64,000 nucleotides of DNA from Triticum aestivum (GCF_018294505.1 NC_057802.1:312966209-313030208), one strand, 5' to 3'. Numbered from the stretch's first letter, positions 1-11,962 are shown. The notes: generated by a model not told the origin, from the letters alone. Made by a program: numbers and translations.

Positions 1-250
1 CTCCGTGTGACAAGCGTTCCTCTCACTCGGGGACTTAGCTGTGAACCAGATTCTCCTAAGTTAAAAACTACTCTGAGTGACGAGCGTTCCTCTCACTCGG
101 GGACTTAGCTGCGAACCAGTTTTCGCCTAAGTTAAAAACTATTTCGAGTCATAGGCGTCCCTCTCACTCAGAGACTTAGCTGCGAACAAGATTCACCTAA
201 GTGTAAAACTATTCAGAGTGACGACCGTTCCTCTCACTCGGGCGAACCAG
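1..250. repeat. 70-bp tandem repeat array
   Basis: A unit containing CTCTCACTCGGGGACTTAGC recurs with starts near 14, 84, 155 and 225, a period of 70-71 bp. The array is cut by the window edge and units differ by several substitutions. It lies downstream of the antisense gene of this Gypsy copy, in the internal non-coding part of the element. Confidence 0.85.
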
Positions 251-1619
251 CCTTCGCCGCAAATAGTCGAAAATTCAGCGAAAAGCATTTGGATAAATCC
301 ATAAGTTCAAAAGTAAATGCGAGTACTCAGGCCCGACGCCTGAAAGTGTCTAACGGATACAAAGTCACGGCATGCCGAGGCAAATGGATAAAGCTTAAAG
401 TTTTTCTCACGCATCAGAAGGGCTGGCTGGATCAACAAAAGTTTCCAGATCGATGCCATCCGCAATCTGGGTAGCCGCCTCGATGAATGTCTCCATGAAG
501 TCCTCGAACTTGAGCTTATTTGTGTTGGCGACCTGGAGAGACTTCAGCTTCTTCTCCTTCGTGTCCTTGCAGTGGTCACGCATGAGCGACAAGGCAACAT
601 CGGCCCGCAACGAGCGGAAGACTTTTTCCATGCTTGCACTCGACGAGGAATTTCATTAAGACGAGTAATCATCGAGTCCAGATCACTCTGGAGCGTGTCT
701 TATGGCCACAACTCTTTGTTGATCCTTCCCAGCACAGCACACAGATGGGCGATGTACCCCACAGGGTCATCGAGTCAAGCTTCGAGTCGCAGAATGCCTA
801 GAGCTGCCTTGTCACAGACGAGTGCCCTGGTGGGATTCAGGTCCCTCTCAATCCTGTCGGTCTCTAGCTTGAAGTCGCGACAGTACTCTACGAATGAAGA
901 AAGAAAAGAGTCAAATGCACCGTCAATCGCAAGGCTCACAGAAATTCACTTGAACAGTGCAAGGTACCTACAAGCGTGGTGTACATCACTTCGTGAATTC
1001 CTCTATGTACTTCTCCAGGGAGTCCTTCTTCCGAGTGAGCTGGTCAACCTTCTCACAGAGAGTTTTCTTCTCCAGTTCAAAGGCACTCGCCTGAGTCTTG
1101 ATCTTGTTTTCCCACTCGGTCTGCTACTTCTTGAGCTCAAAGGCCTCCTTCTTTGCCTCCTCAACTGCAGCCCTCAGAGACTTGTTCTCCCCTTCAGGTT
1201 TTTCGGCTGAGGCCAACTTCTCTTCCGCAGCCTTGGTCTTCTCCCCCGCCACCTTCTGTGCCTCCGCCAGTTCATTGTCCTTGTCAACGAGTGCCTGCTT
1301 CATAGTTTCTAAAGAAATAGAAGTCTTGAGCTGCACTTGGAGTTGGTGGTTTTCAGTATGCACATCTGTTTGAGTGAAATCACTCGGTTCAAAGAAAGCA
1401 AAAGGTAGAGACTGAACACTTGGACATCCAAACGTACCTCCCATAGCCTTCACTTCTGCTTGCGCGCGAGCCATGTTCTTTTTCTCCGTCTCCAGATCTA
1501 ATCTGAGTTGGTTTGTCTCCTTCTATAATGATACATACTAAGTCCCGAGCTCACAAGTTTGTTGATATAAAACAAGAGGAAGAAGAAGTCAGACAACAAT
1601 AAGAACACTCTGAATGTAT

Positions 1620-1790
1620 GAAGACCTTCGAGTCAGGAAGGAACAAGCTTGACTAGTACCAGATCCTGAAGTACTACCTCGTTTCCGAGTCAAGAAGGAA
1701 CAAGCTTAACCAGTACCAGATCCTGAGGTACTGCCTGACCTCTGAGTCAGGGAGGATCAAGCTTGACCAGTACTAAATCCTAAGACATCC
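1620..1790. repeat. 60-bp tandem repeat, three units
   Basis: Units containing CAAGCTTGACCAGTACCAGATCCT variants recur near 1648, 1708 and 1766. They lie in the probable intron of the antisense gene. A related sequence around 63215-63330 occupies the equivalent place in the outer element. Confidence 0.7.
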
Positions 1791-1859
1791 ACTCGGTCCG
1801 CCGAGAAGATTCTAGTTCTATCAGACTTCCCTCGACTGCCCGCAGTCGACAGAAGTCTC

Positions 1860-2200
1860 GAGGACTACACCTAGTGGGTGCACTTAGCGTGCCCCCACTG
1901 AAGAGTGACTTATGATTGATGAGTTAAAAAATGTGTGTATGGTTCTATCAGACCCTCGCCGATTCAAACAATCGACGACGGTCTCGAGGACTACACCCAG
2001 TGGGCGCACTCAGCGTGCCCCCACTGAAATGGTATCCACTCGGAAAAGCCTGCCTAATCTGAGTGATGACCAACAAACGGACAAGTTCTAAGACTACCGC
2101 CAACTACTACCATTCGACGGCTGTCTCGGGAAATACACCCTGTGGGTGCACTCAGCGTGCCCCCATAGGAAAGACACACCCAGTGGGTGTACTAACCAAC
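1860..2200. repeat. repeated hairpin in antisense-gene intron
   Basis: Three to four copies of an inverted repeat, with arms like CAGTGGGTGCAC and GTGCCCCCACTG separated by a few bases, occur near 1870, 1996 and 2137, with a half copy near 2180. Spacing is about 125-142 bp. The same hairpin is repeated three times at 62641-63010, in the outer copy of the same family. Confidence 0.75.
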
Positions 2201-4380
2201 AATAGGAAAAGTCAATCAGAAATCAACTTACAATGGCACTTACTCGGACATTCGCTTGGAGGGCGTTGTGACGGCATCATAGGCAAATCTCCTAGCATCG
2301 TACGCCTCCTCCATGCGATGTGTCATCAATTCAGCCTGGATCATCGCCTCTTTGCTGGCTCGGAGGAGCCGTCGCTGGAATAGGAGGAGTTGGCACCAGA
2401 GGCAGAGCAGTCGACGCAGCGATGACAGTATCGGCACCAGCTCGAGAAGAGGTACCCTGCCCCTGGGGCGTAGCCACGTCGGGCACAGTCGGGTCGTGGG
2501 ACGTTTTGCTCGGCGGCACCTTCTGAACCACAGTGCATGTGACAGTCGGGGTTTTCCCCCTCTCTTGGCGTCCTTCCGTAGCAGCTCTTCGTCATCGTCC
2601 TCGACTTGGATGATATCCACGGGCACTGCATTAACTCAACGACATTAGTTCAGTCAACAGTCTAGTCAAACAACAACACCGAGCAGGATTCACTCGCACA
2701 TACCTTTCTGGGAGGTAGCCGCATCTGCCGTATTTGCATCGGCGCGGTCCCCATCGGTCTGCATTGGCGATGTCGTTGAAGTAGCGACCCTAATACACCG
2801 TTTCACTCAGTTAGCAAAGATTGAGAATTCACAGTGATGGTAGAAGAGAAGTACGACACTTACGTCGAGGTGACAGGCACTGCGACCATGATCTTGGACA
2901 GGGCCTTCCGAGGTTTGGGGGAAGCGATCTTGAGCTGCTTCACAGTCTTCTCAGCTAGCTCAGGCGTCGTCGTCCGAGTGCGCTTCAAAGTCCTGGCACT
3001 CAAAGCCGCGGCCTTGCTTTGGCAAGCACTCGGGTCCTGCGACTGTTTGGAGCGACGCTCAGTGCGCGCCCCTGCGGACGGAGAAGACTCGACCTCATCA
3101 CTCCTGTACGAATCATCGTTCTTGTCCTCGTTGTCCTACGCATAGCTATCGTTAACGCTCCCACGATCACTCTCCATGTTCCCGACGAGGTGTTCTCCAT
3201 TCGTAAAAGCCCGCCAAGTACAAAGATCAAAATCAGCCAGTTCGGTCAGTTCAGTCAGATGAACAGTGCAAGATTAATCACTTGGAAATATGCGCCATAC
3301 CTCTGTCGGTGGGTGCGAGTCATCGAAGGGCGAGATCGGCCTCGATCCCCTGGGATTGTTGCGAGCTTCAGCGATGCACCTGAGCCACTGCTGCATGGTC
3401 TCCTCGTCAACATCCTCATGGTGGACGCGAGTGTGGTCGTTCGGCCCGGAGTACCACCACATGGGGTGAGCCCACTCTTGCAGGAGCTGGATCCATCAAC
3501 CGAGGAAGACCTCCAAAAGATCCAGACCGGTGACTCCACCTTGAATCAGTCCGACTACAGCAGCCACTAAGATACCCACCTCAGTCTTTTCTTCCTTGTC
3601 TACCGTCAGTGAACGAGGAGCACTAACCCTCTCGAAAGTATAAGGAGGAAGGCCAGTCGATGAACTGGCACAGGGAATATCATTGCAATAAAACCAGGTC
3701 GACTACCAACACCTAACGGATTCGGGAAAGGTCATGGGGGGAAATGCACTCTTGGCCCTCATCTGGATACCAAAACCGCCACATAACTGAGTCACATGGG
3801 TCCTCTCACCATCCGGATCAGCCTTCTTAACCGACTGGGAACGACACGTGAATATATGTTTAAACAACCCCCCAGTGCGGGTGGCAGCCTAGGAAGTTCT
3901 CACACATGGAGATGAATGCAGCAAGATACGCTATGGCGTTCGGGGGAAGATGATGTTGTTGAGCACCAAAGAAGTTCAGAAAACCACTGAGGAAAGGATG
4001 AGGTGGCATGGAGAAACCTCTCTCCATGTGAGTGACGAGGAGAACGCGCTCCCTGGGGTGTTACGCAGGCTTGATCTCCCCCTCCTCCGGCAGCCTCCAA
4101 GACCCGTCGGGCAATAGCCCATCGATGATGAGCCCTCCGCCGTGGTCGTCGACGGGAGCCAATTGCCCTGGGTCCAGCCGTGCGGAGGCGTGACTCAGGA
4201 GCTCGAGGCCTTCTTCGCCTTCGTCGCCTTCTTCACACGCTCGAGCTTAGCCATCCCCGCAAAGGTCGCTGGCATCGAGCGGAGTCGTCTGGAGTGGAAG
4301 CAGAGGAGGCGGCAAGGAGACTAAAGAAGATGGGGAAAAGGGAATCTATCTCTCTCTCTGTCCACCTAGGCCACATGAAC

Positions 4381-4390
4381 CTTTTATACC
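4381..4390 (-). promoter_or_regulatory. TATA box of the antisense gene
   Basis: GGTATAAAAG reads on the minus strand about 125 nt upstream of the predicted start at 4254. The same motif occurs at 32478-32487, 90 nt upstream of the start of the homologous gene in the outer element. That conserved spacing suggests the antisense gene has its own promoter inside the retrotransposon. Confidence 0.6.
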
Positions 4391-4830
4391 ACCGGACCCT
4401 CCATCCTCTGATCCACACCGTCGGCTCCCGGGCCCGTACATCTCCCGCAAATCCCTTCGACGGAGATTATGTGATACATGGTGAAAAGTGGGGCAAAAAT
4501 AGAGGAGTCACGCCCCACTTTCCCCACTCACCGCATCACAACCGTTTGCGCGCGCACACCTCCGATTTCGAATCCCGTGAAACCTGGGATACCGTAGACC
4601 GAATTACCGACACTGGAAATCATTCCAAAATGCTCGGGTCTGTCCCGACACCTGGTGTGCCAACATCTTGTTTCACGCGGACATTCTACAGTACAGAATC
4701 AGTCGAGGCAATTGGTGAAGAGTTAATCGGCAAACAGTCCCGAAGAGCTTGTGAGCGCCCTGTAGCGCCTGGCTCACTCGGAGTTCACCTCGACCCACTA
4801 CACTTAAGCCTCGACCGATTCAGGGGCTAA

Positions 4831-5410
4831 TGACGAGGACATGTACCAGGGATAGGGTCACAGACCTAACCTACATACCCAAGGATACCATGCATCACAA
4901 GCTAGGCTCCAGGGCTAGGTTACCGATTGTAACTGCCACAACTTGAGTATCACTCGGATGGCGTCAATCACTCAGAGTCCAAACAATCCACTCGAATGAA
5001 TTATCTCACTCGAAGTATCTGATTCCACTCAGATACTGAAGACCAGGAGCCTCGCCAGGATCGCAATGGTCAGGACGTGCGTCCACTACCTTCAAGGGCA
5101 ATCAATACGAATGTTACCAGTAACTATAACCCTTAAAACCTACCTTTAACCCTTCGTTACGGGGGCATTCATCAGTGGGTTGGGCGTACTCTATATAAGC
5201 CACCCCCAGATCCATAACAAGGGTTCGCAATCGCTTGTAACGATACACTCCTATTAATCAAGCTCCAGAGAACCAAGACGTAGGGATGTTACCTCCACCG
5301 CGAGGGGACCGAAATTGTAAATCCGAGTGTAACTACTACGCCATAGCTAGGCTCTGCCCTCTAATCCGTACCCCCATACACTAATCTCAAACTCATACCC
5401 ATGACAGACA
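4831..5410 (+). repeat. LTR of the left Gypsy copy
   Basis: The segment starts TGACGAGGACATG directly after a purine-rich stretch and ends about CATGACAGACA. A TATATAAG box lies near 5192. Both ends align by eye with the LTR split across 22944-23323 and 31511-31721, read in reverse. The right boundary is uncertain by a few bases. A sequence resembling a Gypsy primer-binding site (TTGGCAACCATTGGGGGC) follows at about 5424, so a second internal region may begin here. Confidence 0.65.
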
Positions 5411-6185
5411 CTGAACCTGTACAATTGGCAACCATTGGGGGCGGTCACCAGAACCCGTACAAATTGCTTGGGGTAATCTCCACAACTTAATTGGAGACCC
5501 CGACGCTTGCCCTGAGCTTTACACCACAATGATTGAGCTCTGAGACACCACCAATCGTTTAGGGCGCCAAAACACCCAAGAGGAGCAAGCTCTAGGGTAC
5601 CAAGCACCCAAGAGTAATAACCTACTCAAATTTCACTTCCACATATCACCGTGGAGAACTCAAACCGAAGCACCAAATGCAATGGCAAGGGCACACGGAG
5701 TGCCCAAGTCCTCCACTCCCATATCCTACCAAAGCAACTAATGCCAGGGAGGAATATGAGAGGAAGAATGAAGAAGATAACCAAAGAACTCCAAGATCTA
5801 GATCCAAGGGGTTCTCCTCACATAGAGGAGAAAGTGATTGGTGGAAATGTAGATCTAGATCTTCTCTCTCTTTTCCCTCAAGAACTAGCAAGAATCATTG
5901 GAGGGATTGAGAGAAAGCAAGCTGAAAGTAGGTCAACAATGGAGGGGAAACACAAGCTCAAAGGATGGGAATCATTAGGGAAGAACACCCCCTTAAATAG
6001 CCCCCCCGAATCCAACTGTTATGCCCACTGGTCGTGCACAAGCGGTACTACTGCTTGGGGGAATGGTACTACCGGTTAGCACGAACAACGCAACCCAACG
6101 AGACAGAAATACAAGAGCGGTAGTTCTGCCAGAGCAGCACTACCGCTCGGAGAGCAGTACTACCGCTTAGAGCAGTACTACCGCT
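5411..6185. other. unclassified repeat with AGCGGTACTACCGCT-type microrepeats
   Basis: No gene was recognised. The stretch has the look of a retrotransposon leader or LTR. The last part (6112-6187) repeats short inverted units such as AGCGGTAGTTCTGC and GCAGTACTACCGCT at least five times in alternating orientation. An open frame at 5651-6079 lacks any recognisable domain and is not called. Confidence 0.4.
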
Positions 6186-7020
6186 CTACTAACGATTATG
6201 GGCCGCAATCGGCATGTAGCCCATAGAAAATTACTGGCCTAAATCAGTATAAGCTCTTCATATTTCTGATTGTCCCATTGGTAGGCCCGTGAGCATAGTG
6301 GGCCATTAACATGCCTAACATAATAGGGCCCCATAGTAATAATTGGCCATTAACATATCTAAATATATCGCATGCCTTATTTGGCCCATAAATGCCATGG
6401 GCCGTTAATAGGCCAAAACACATATTGGGTCTTCATTGGCCAGAAGATACCCATGGCTTGTAGCAGTCCGGAAGATGATTGTGCCTAAAGTGTGCCAAAT
6501 AGGCTACCGGCCATTAGCAGGCCAAAATGTATCTCAGCCCATGGTGTCCCATTTACATGGAGGGCCATTAATAGGCTGAAAGTCAACACGAGTCATAAAT
6601 GCGCCAACCTACTACACGGGCCTTTAACAGGCCGAAATTGTGGGTGGGATGGATTTGTATCATCAAGAATATGGGTTGTTAATAGACCTGATGTACATCG
6701 GGCCACATATGGCCCATGGGTTGCGCTGGCGGTTAACGGGCCGAAAAATACATCGGGTTGGGTGGCTCAACTCTATAGTGGGCCGCTAACAAACCGAAAG
6801 TCAGACTTGGCCGAAAATGGCCCAATTCCAGCACGGTCCGTTTATGGGCCGAAAGTATCAATGGGCAACAAATGGGCCCAAATGTAGTAGGACCTTAAAT
6901 AGGCCGGACGCACATCGGGCCGTAATAGGGCCTAAATACATAACAGGCTGTTAACGAGCCAGAAGCGACCATGGGATGCAATGATGACAAATCTGCAACG
7001 GGCCGGTAACGGGCCGAATT
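6185..7020. repeat. 55-bp tandem array with palindromic core
   Basis: About fifteen units repeat with a 52-57 bp period. Core positions include 6301, 6345, 6400, 6454, 6509, 6562, 6618, 6674, 6729, 6781, 6836, 6891, 6948 and 7002. Each core is a degenerate GGGCCGTTAACGGGCC, close to a perfect palindrome. The array sits where the subterminal region of the CACTA element is expected, and comparable cores occur near its other end. In En/Spm such subterminal repeats bind TNPA; that role here is inference. Confidence 0.75.
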
Positions 7021-7748
7021 GACACCATCCATTTGGGCCATACATGTAAATGGGTCATGCCACTGGTGTAGCGGCGTGCTATCCAAACGGTTTTTAACCC
7101 CTTCCACAATAGAGTTTTAAATCATCGCCTTGCCTCTGTGTGTGATGAGGGGGGGGGGGCTTCCCACACGACCCAAAAATCATCGGCGATAGCTCCTCCG
7201 GTCACACATGCTTAGTGTATATGCTCGTGTGCGGTCAAGGGAGATAATGCAGACGCTTTCGTAGGAAAAGCTATGGGAGATCGTCTTGCCATCCGACACA
7301 CTAATTATGGAACAAACGTTTGTGTTGGCTACCGCATCATCCACAGTTTTCTGTATAGCGTCATTCGTGATAGGTCTAGCAATCACAAATGCTCTGCCTT
7401 AGTTTAGCGTTTGCATTATTCAAGTATATCGCACACGATCCGGTGAAGAAAACCGTATGCCATCGGGTTATCTATCACACATGCTTTTACTGGTAGAAAC
7501 ATTTGTAAAGTCCCATGACCCATTTAGCAGGTTTATTAGTTTAATATTAATACTCCCGGTATTCAGCAAATTCACATTTCATATCGAACAATTGTTTACC
7601 ACTTTCATATCGGGCACACAAATATATTTTAACATCACAATACGATAGCTACGTCACAACAACACACTACACCATATAGCTAGTTCACCTTCATATAAGC
7701 ACAAAGTATGTTAAGCACAATATTAGAACAATATATTCATTAATTTCC
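7021..7748. other. CACTA internal non-coding DNA
   Basis: AT-rich sequence with an 11-G run at 7149-7159. It has text similar to 15090-15480 (cacacg and tttgc-rich segments), consistent with belonging to the same CACTA element. No gene was recognised. Confidence 0.3.
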
Positions 7749-9171
7749 CTAATCGGCAGATGTATGTTGGTGGATGCGTGCATGATCAGCCATATTCGTC
7801 TTCTCCAGCTTTGCTTTCAGTTCTTTAAGAGCTTGTTTTGCACTGCCCAACTGGGAAAGTACCTCCTCCTCCTTCTCAAACACCATCTTTGCAAAGTCTA
7901 ATTTAGAAAATCTGAGCTCATTCTCCATCTTCCTCTTTTCTTCCGACTTTTTTTCCCTGTATCTTGGGATATTGTTCAATGTTGACAATATTTTCTCTAA
8001 GCCTATCTCTACTCTGTTCTTCATACATGATCCAAAGCTTTGCTAGGCACATCTTCAAAGACTCTGGCCACTCTTGATCAACCCACTCCAGGTAAGAGCA
8101 CTTCTGTTCATGCAATAATATTTAAAACTAAATCAGTTACAATTGTAAGGAAAATGGGTTTATATCAACTTAGAAAATCACCACATACATATTTTGACAA
8201 ACTGAAGAAACACGTTAATTATGACATATCTACTCAAAAAGATAATTGCGCAAATGAATTAAGTGCTACCGAGACAACAACCAAATTCAGGAACATTACA
8301 ACCTATAACTAACTGCAACAACACTACAAGTTCTTAGTCATGTATAATAACAAATTGACCATTATATGAGGAAGTTAAATATAACTGCAACAACACAACG
8401 ACAGTGTCTGAATGACATCAAATTAATACTAACAGGTATGTACATGCACAAATTGAATAACATAGAGCTAATGGCACTAAGGCCATCCACTATGTAGGCC
8501 AGAATAGGTGCTAAATCATCTGTTGCTACATTCGGCACTGGTACCCTGCACTACCGAGACAATGCCAGAGGAAAAATTCAGGGAACCAGAGCACCTAGTT
8601 GCTCTCATTCCTAGTTCCTTCGTGCCATAAAGTATTAGTATTTTACTGCTTGGCTGCTCGGATGTGTGGAGCAAAGTTGGTTGCACAAACTGCTGAAGTG
8701 GTGCCAAATAAATTTCTCTCGGCACCGCTGATGAGATGACAACATTTTTAGATACTAGGCAGAACTGTGAAGTGTCTTAATCACATCCACAGTAACATAG
8801 CACGGTTACAGTATCTGAATCACATCTAACAAATGATTTGTAACAACGGAAGTGGGGCTAACCTTCTCTGCACATGCAAGAAACTTCCTCCCACTGTCCA
8901 CAAATTCGAAAGCCACTAACTTTACGCATGGAGATTGATGCTGACAATGAGCAGGCGGATCTTCAGCTACTCCGCTCCATTCCTTGCAAGTGATGGTCCT
9001 AGGGAGCTACAAGAGGAAGAACGGGCTCAAATCGGCCACCGGTTAAAATCCTCAATTTCAAATCATAACCCTAAGCCTAGGGGAGCAAGAGAGAGGAGAG
9101 AGGCATACTCGGCTAGTGACAACATCATCATCGGAGGAGGAACCACTAGAGAGGTCATTCAAGAAGACCAT
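7749..9171 (-). pseudogene. GRF-type zinc-finger gene carried in the CACTA element
   Basis: Three exons can be read on the minus strand. Exon 1 runs from 9171 (MVFLNDLSSGSSSDDD) to about 9109, with a GTATGC donor. Exon 2, about 8970-8863, carries CQHQSPC and VDSGRKFLAC. Exon 3 starts after an AG acceptor near 8109 and continues with CSYLEWVDQEWP and then a Lys/Glu-rich coiled coil. The Cys/His spacing and the WVD-EWP motif are those of plant GRF zinc-finger proteins. Exon 3 needs a one-base shift, probably at the seven-T run 7948-7954, so the gene is likely broken. A solo LTR at 9190 separates it from its upstream region. Splice sites are inferred. Confidence 0.55.
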
Positions 9172-9189
9172 GGCGCCCGCGGCGGTCGG

Positions 9190-10689
9190 TGATACGTCCA
9201 TTTTGCATCATATTTTCCTACCATTATTTATGATGTTTTTGGTCAATATAATACTTTATGGTGCAATTCTAATGCCTTTTCTCTCTTAATTTGCAAGATT
9301 ATATGAAGAAGGAGATTGCCGACAGCTGGAATTTTGGACCTGAAAAAGCTATGTCAGAGATACATATTCTACACAACTCCAAATGAGATAAAATTTCACG
9401 GAGAATTATTTTGGAATATATATAAAAAATACTAAAATAAAGAAATACCACAGGGGGCCCACAAGGCACTAGGGCATGCCCACCCCCTGGGCGCACCCTA
9501 GTGGCTTGTGAGGCTCCTGGCCATCCTCCGTGGCCCAACTTCTGGTATACAATCCCATTTTTACTAGAAAATAAAAAATAAAAGGATGACTTTTGGTACG
9601 AAGCGCCGCCATCTCGTGGCATAACCTGGGCAGGAGCACTTTTGTTCTCCAGCGGAGTGATTCCGCCGGGGATACTTCCCTCCGGCAGAGGGAAATCGAA
9701 GCCATCGACATCACCAACAACCCTCTCATCGTGGGAGGTCAATCTTCATCAACATCTTCACCAGCACCATCTCATCTCAAACCCTAGTTCATCGCTTGTA
9801 TTCAATCTTTGTCGCAATACCTTAGATTGGTACCTGTGGGTTGCTAGTAGTGTTGATTACATCTTGTAGTTGATGCTAGTTGGTTTATTTGGTGGAAGAT
9901 TAAAATGTTTAGATCCTTGATGCTATTCAATACCCCTCTAATATTGAACATGAATATGATTTGTGAGTAGCTACTTTTGTTCTTGAAGACATGGGAGAAG
10001 TCTTGTCATAACTAATCATGTGAATTTGGTATTCATTTGATATTTTGATGATATGTATGTTGTTGCTTCCTTTAGTGGCGTCATGTGAAAACTTCACCAT
10101 CTTTGGGCCTAAGGGAAGGCATTGTGGAGTATTAATTAGATGATGGGTTGCTAGAGTGACAGAAGCTTAAACCCTAGTTTACGCACTATTCCGTAAGGGG
10201 CTGATTTGGATCCATATGTTTCATGCTATTGTTAGATTTATCTTAATTCTTCTTTCATAGTTGTGGATGGTTGCAAGAGGGGTTAATCATAGGTGGAAGG
10301 TTTGTTCAAGTAAGAACAACACCCAAGCACCACTCCACCCACATATCAAACTATCAAAGTAGCGAACGTGAATCAAACAAATATGATGAAAGTGACTACA
10401 TGAAATTCCCGTGTGTCATCAAGAACGCTTTGCTTATTATTAGAGAATGTTCCGACCTGTCCTTTGCTACAAAAAGGATTGGGCTACCTTGTTGCACCTT
10501 TGTTACCTTTACTACTTATTGCTCGTTACAAATTACCTTGCTACCAAACTACTTGTTACCAATAATATCAGTGCTTGCAAAAAATACCTTACTGAAAAAC
10601 ACTTGTCATTTCCTTCTGCTCCTCGTTGGGTTTGACACTCTTAATTATTGAAAGGACTATGATTGATACCCTATACTTGTGGGTCATCA
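9190..10689 (+). mobile_element. solo LTR, TGATACGTCC type
   Basis: A complete LTR starts TGATACGTCC and ends ACTTGTGGGTCATCA. It is flanked on both sides by the five-base duplication GTCGG (9185-9189 and 10690-10694). No internal region remains, which indicates LTR-LTR recombination. It lies 19 bp upstream of the start codon of the GRF-type gene and splits that gene from its upstream DNA. The end sequence matches the other TGATACGTC-type LTRs in this window. Confidence 0.9.
9460..9510. other. GC-rich hairpin in LTR (copy C)
   Basis: The arms CACAAGGCACTAGGG (9460-9474) and CCCTAGTGGCTTGTG (9496-9510) are complementary except at one position. The hairpin lies about 270 bp into the LTR, the same place as in the other TGATACGT-type LTRs but with a different stem sequence. 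Confidence 0.8.
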
Positions 10690-11152
10690 GTCGGATGGGA
10701 GACGGCGAGAGCGATGAAGCAAATGAGGAAGAGGCTATAGCTTAGGAAGGGAGGAAGGAGGAAATAGGGGAAATGTGGCTCGTGGTCGGGGAGAATAGGG
10801 GGTGGGGAGGGGGAGAGAGTTAGATACTTTGGCGGTTTTCAAAAAATACGAAAGGTGTAGGGAAACTTATCGCGCAGTGTCATCTGTATGCGCATGCGAT
10901 GAGTTTGAGAATTCAAATTTTGGTCCAAATTTCCCTAGGTACAGTGCTCATCCACATCATTGCATAATTTAACACCACTTGCAAATTTGGGTACACAAAA
11001 GAGCCTATAGCACACAGACTATACTTACTGAATCGAGCAAATTTTAGTAATTAAACAGAGCCAGTTGATCTAAACGTTGCTCTAACAAAAGACCAACAAT
11101 ATAAACAAAGGCTAAGTACGCATAATTTAAACAAATCTACCGATGAGCCGCC
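10690..11152. other. spacer between the two CACTA genes
   Basis: A purine-rich tract (10720-10830) is followed by AT-rich DNA. It lies upstream of the GRF-type gene and downstream of the alanine-rich gene on the minus strand, so it could have held the GRF promoter. No TATA box was assigned. Confidence 0.3.
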
Positions 11153-11962
11153 CTATGCCTCGGCGGTGTAAGATGAGATGTCAATGACTTCTCCTGGCGA
11201 CATGCCGCCGTTGGCGGACTCCACGACCCCCAAGCTAAACTTGACCGCTTGGTTGTCCTTGTCCTCGGAGCTGCCCTCAATGTTGTAGTACTCATAGTAG
11301 TGGCGGTGCCAGAGCTCGCGTTGGCACTCCACCGCCGATTCCTCGATGGACAGGCACTTCTCTACCTCCTCCTTAGCTAGGCGCAACTCCTCCTCCCGGC
11401 GCTCCTCTATCTCCACCGCCTCCTACATCTCCAGGCCCCGCTCGAAGATCTCATGAGGAAGAAGGGGCTCCATGGCCTCCGCTGCCCCATCGTCGGCAAT
11501 CATCTCTGCCGCCTCTTCGGATGTGGGGTGCATGCTAGATTCTGAGGAGGCATGCAATATCTTGGCGTGGGCGTCCACGATCTGAGCGTGGATGGTCTCG
11601 ACCCGGGCCACGGCGACCTCTGCGGCACGAACGGCAGCTCGAGCACTCTCGGTGTTTGCAGTCGCTGTCATCTCGGCTGCTGCGGTCGTATTGGCAGCTG
11701 TAACTGCCCTGTCGGCTACCGCGGATGCCCTATTGGCGGATGCAGCCGTCCTCAATGCGGATGCGGCTGCGCTCTCGGAGGAGGCAGAGGCGCTAATGGC
11801 GGGCGCGGCGACCGTACGGGCCCTCACGAAGCGTCTCCACAGCGTCATTCTTTTGCAAGAAGGGGTTGGGGAATGGGGATCGGGGATTCGGATTTGGGGT
11901 TGACCAGCACTTGAGCAGACGAAGCCGGCTAATCTTATGGAGGAAGACATAAATAGGCACAC
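11153..11962 (-). pseudogene. alanine-rich, coiled-coil protein gene with internal stop
   Basis: One frame of 270 codons reads through the segment and is interrupted by a single TAG at about 11420-11422. The N-terminal part includes MTLWRRFVRAR followed by about 90 residues dominated by Ala, Ser, Thr and Val. The part after the stop is charged (EERREEELRLAKEEVEKC) and probably helical. The gene has the same strand as the GRF-type gene and sits within the CACTA element. I do not recognise a catalytic domain; similar alanine-rich predictions are common in Triticeae CACTA elements, from memory. Function is unknown. Confidence 0.5.

Larger units (their letters stand above)
407..4254 (-). pseudogene. 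decayed spliced antisense gene (PF04195-like domain plus coiled coil)
   Basis: The gene reads on the minus strand, opposite to the retrotransposon. The start at 4254 (MAKLERVKKA) lies about 125 nt below a TATA box. Exon 1 (4254 to about 3290) encodes a domain resembling Pfam PF04195, recognisable by pieces such as LFKHIFTCR, THVTQLCGGFGIQ and WAHPMWWYSGPND, but it contains several stops and frame changes. Later exons include a Lys/Glu/Ala-rich coiled coil (1474-1124) and a C-terminal segment (631-407). It is homologous to the gene at 32573-34510 and 62377 onward. Function is unknown; the family is known only from plant retroelements. Confidence 0.6.
1..5410 (+). mobile_element. Ty3/Gypsy LTR retrotransposon, 3' part (left copy of the outer family)
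   Basis: This is the 3' portion of an LTR retrotransposon cut by the window edge. It holds a decayed spliced gene on the minus strand (407-4254), a purine-rich stretch ending GGGGCTAA just before 4831, and an LTR from 4831 to about 5410. The LTR start and end, its TATATAAG box, the antisense gene and the intronic hairpin repeats all match the outer element at 22944-63340, which lies in the opposite orientation, so both are one family. No gag or pol is visible here; they would lie left of the window. The family name is not recognised. Confidence 0.75.

Noticed and set aside
1..250. Regular 70-bp repeats resembling a CRISPR array
   Set aside because: The whole unit is repeated with no unique spacers, and the context is plant retrotransposon DNA.
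5347..5607. Minus-strand 86-codon frame across the LTR end
   Set aside because: No domain, and it spans the LTR boundary.
7660..7680. CACTAC at 7666 as a possible left CACTA terminus
   Set aside because: The following bases do not resemble the right-end inverted repeat.
8324..8345. CACTACAAG at 8323 as a possible left CACTA terminus
   Set aside because: Similarity to the right end stops after nine bases and it lies in the middle of the GRF gene intron.
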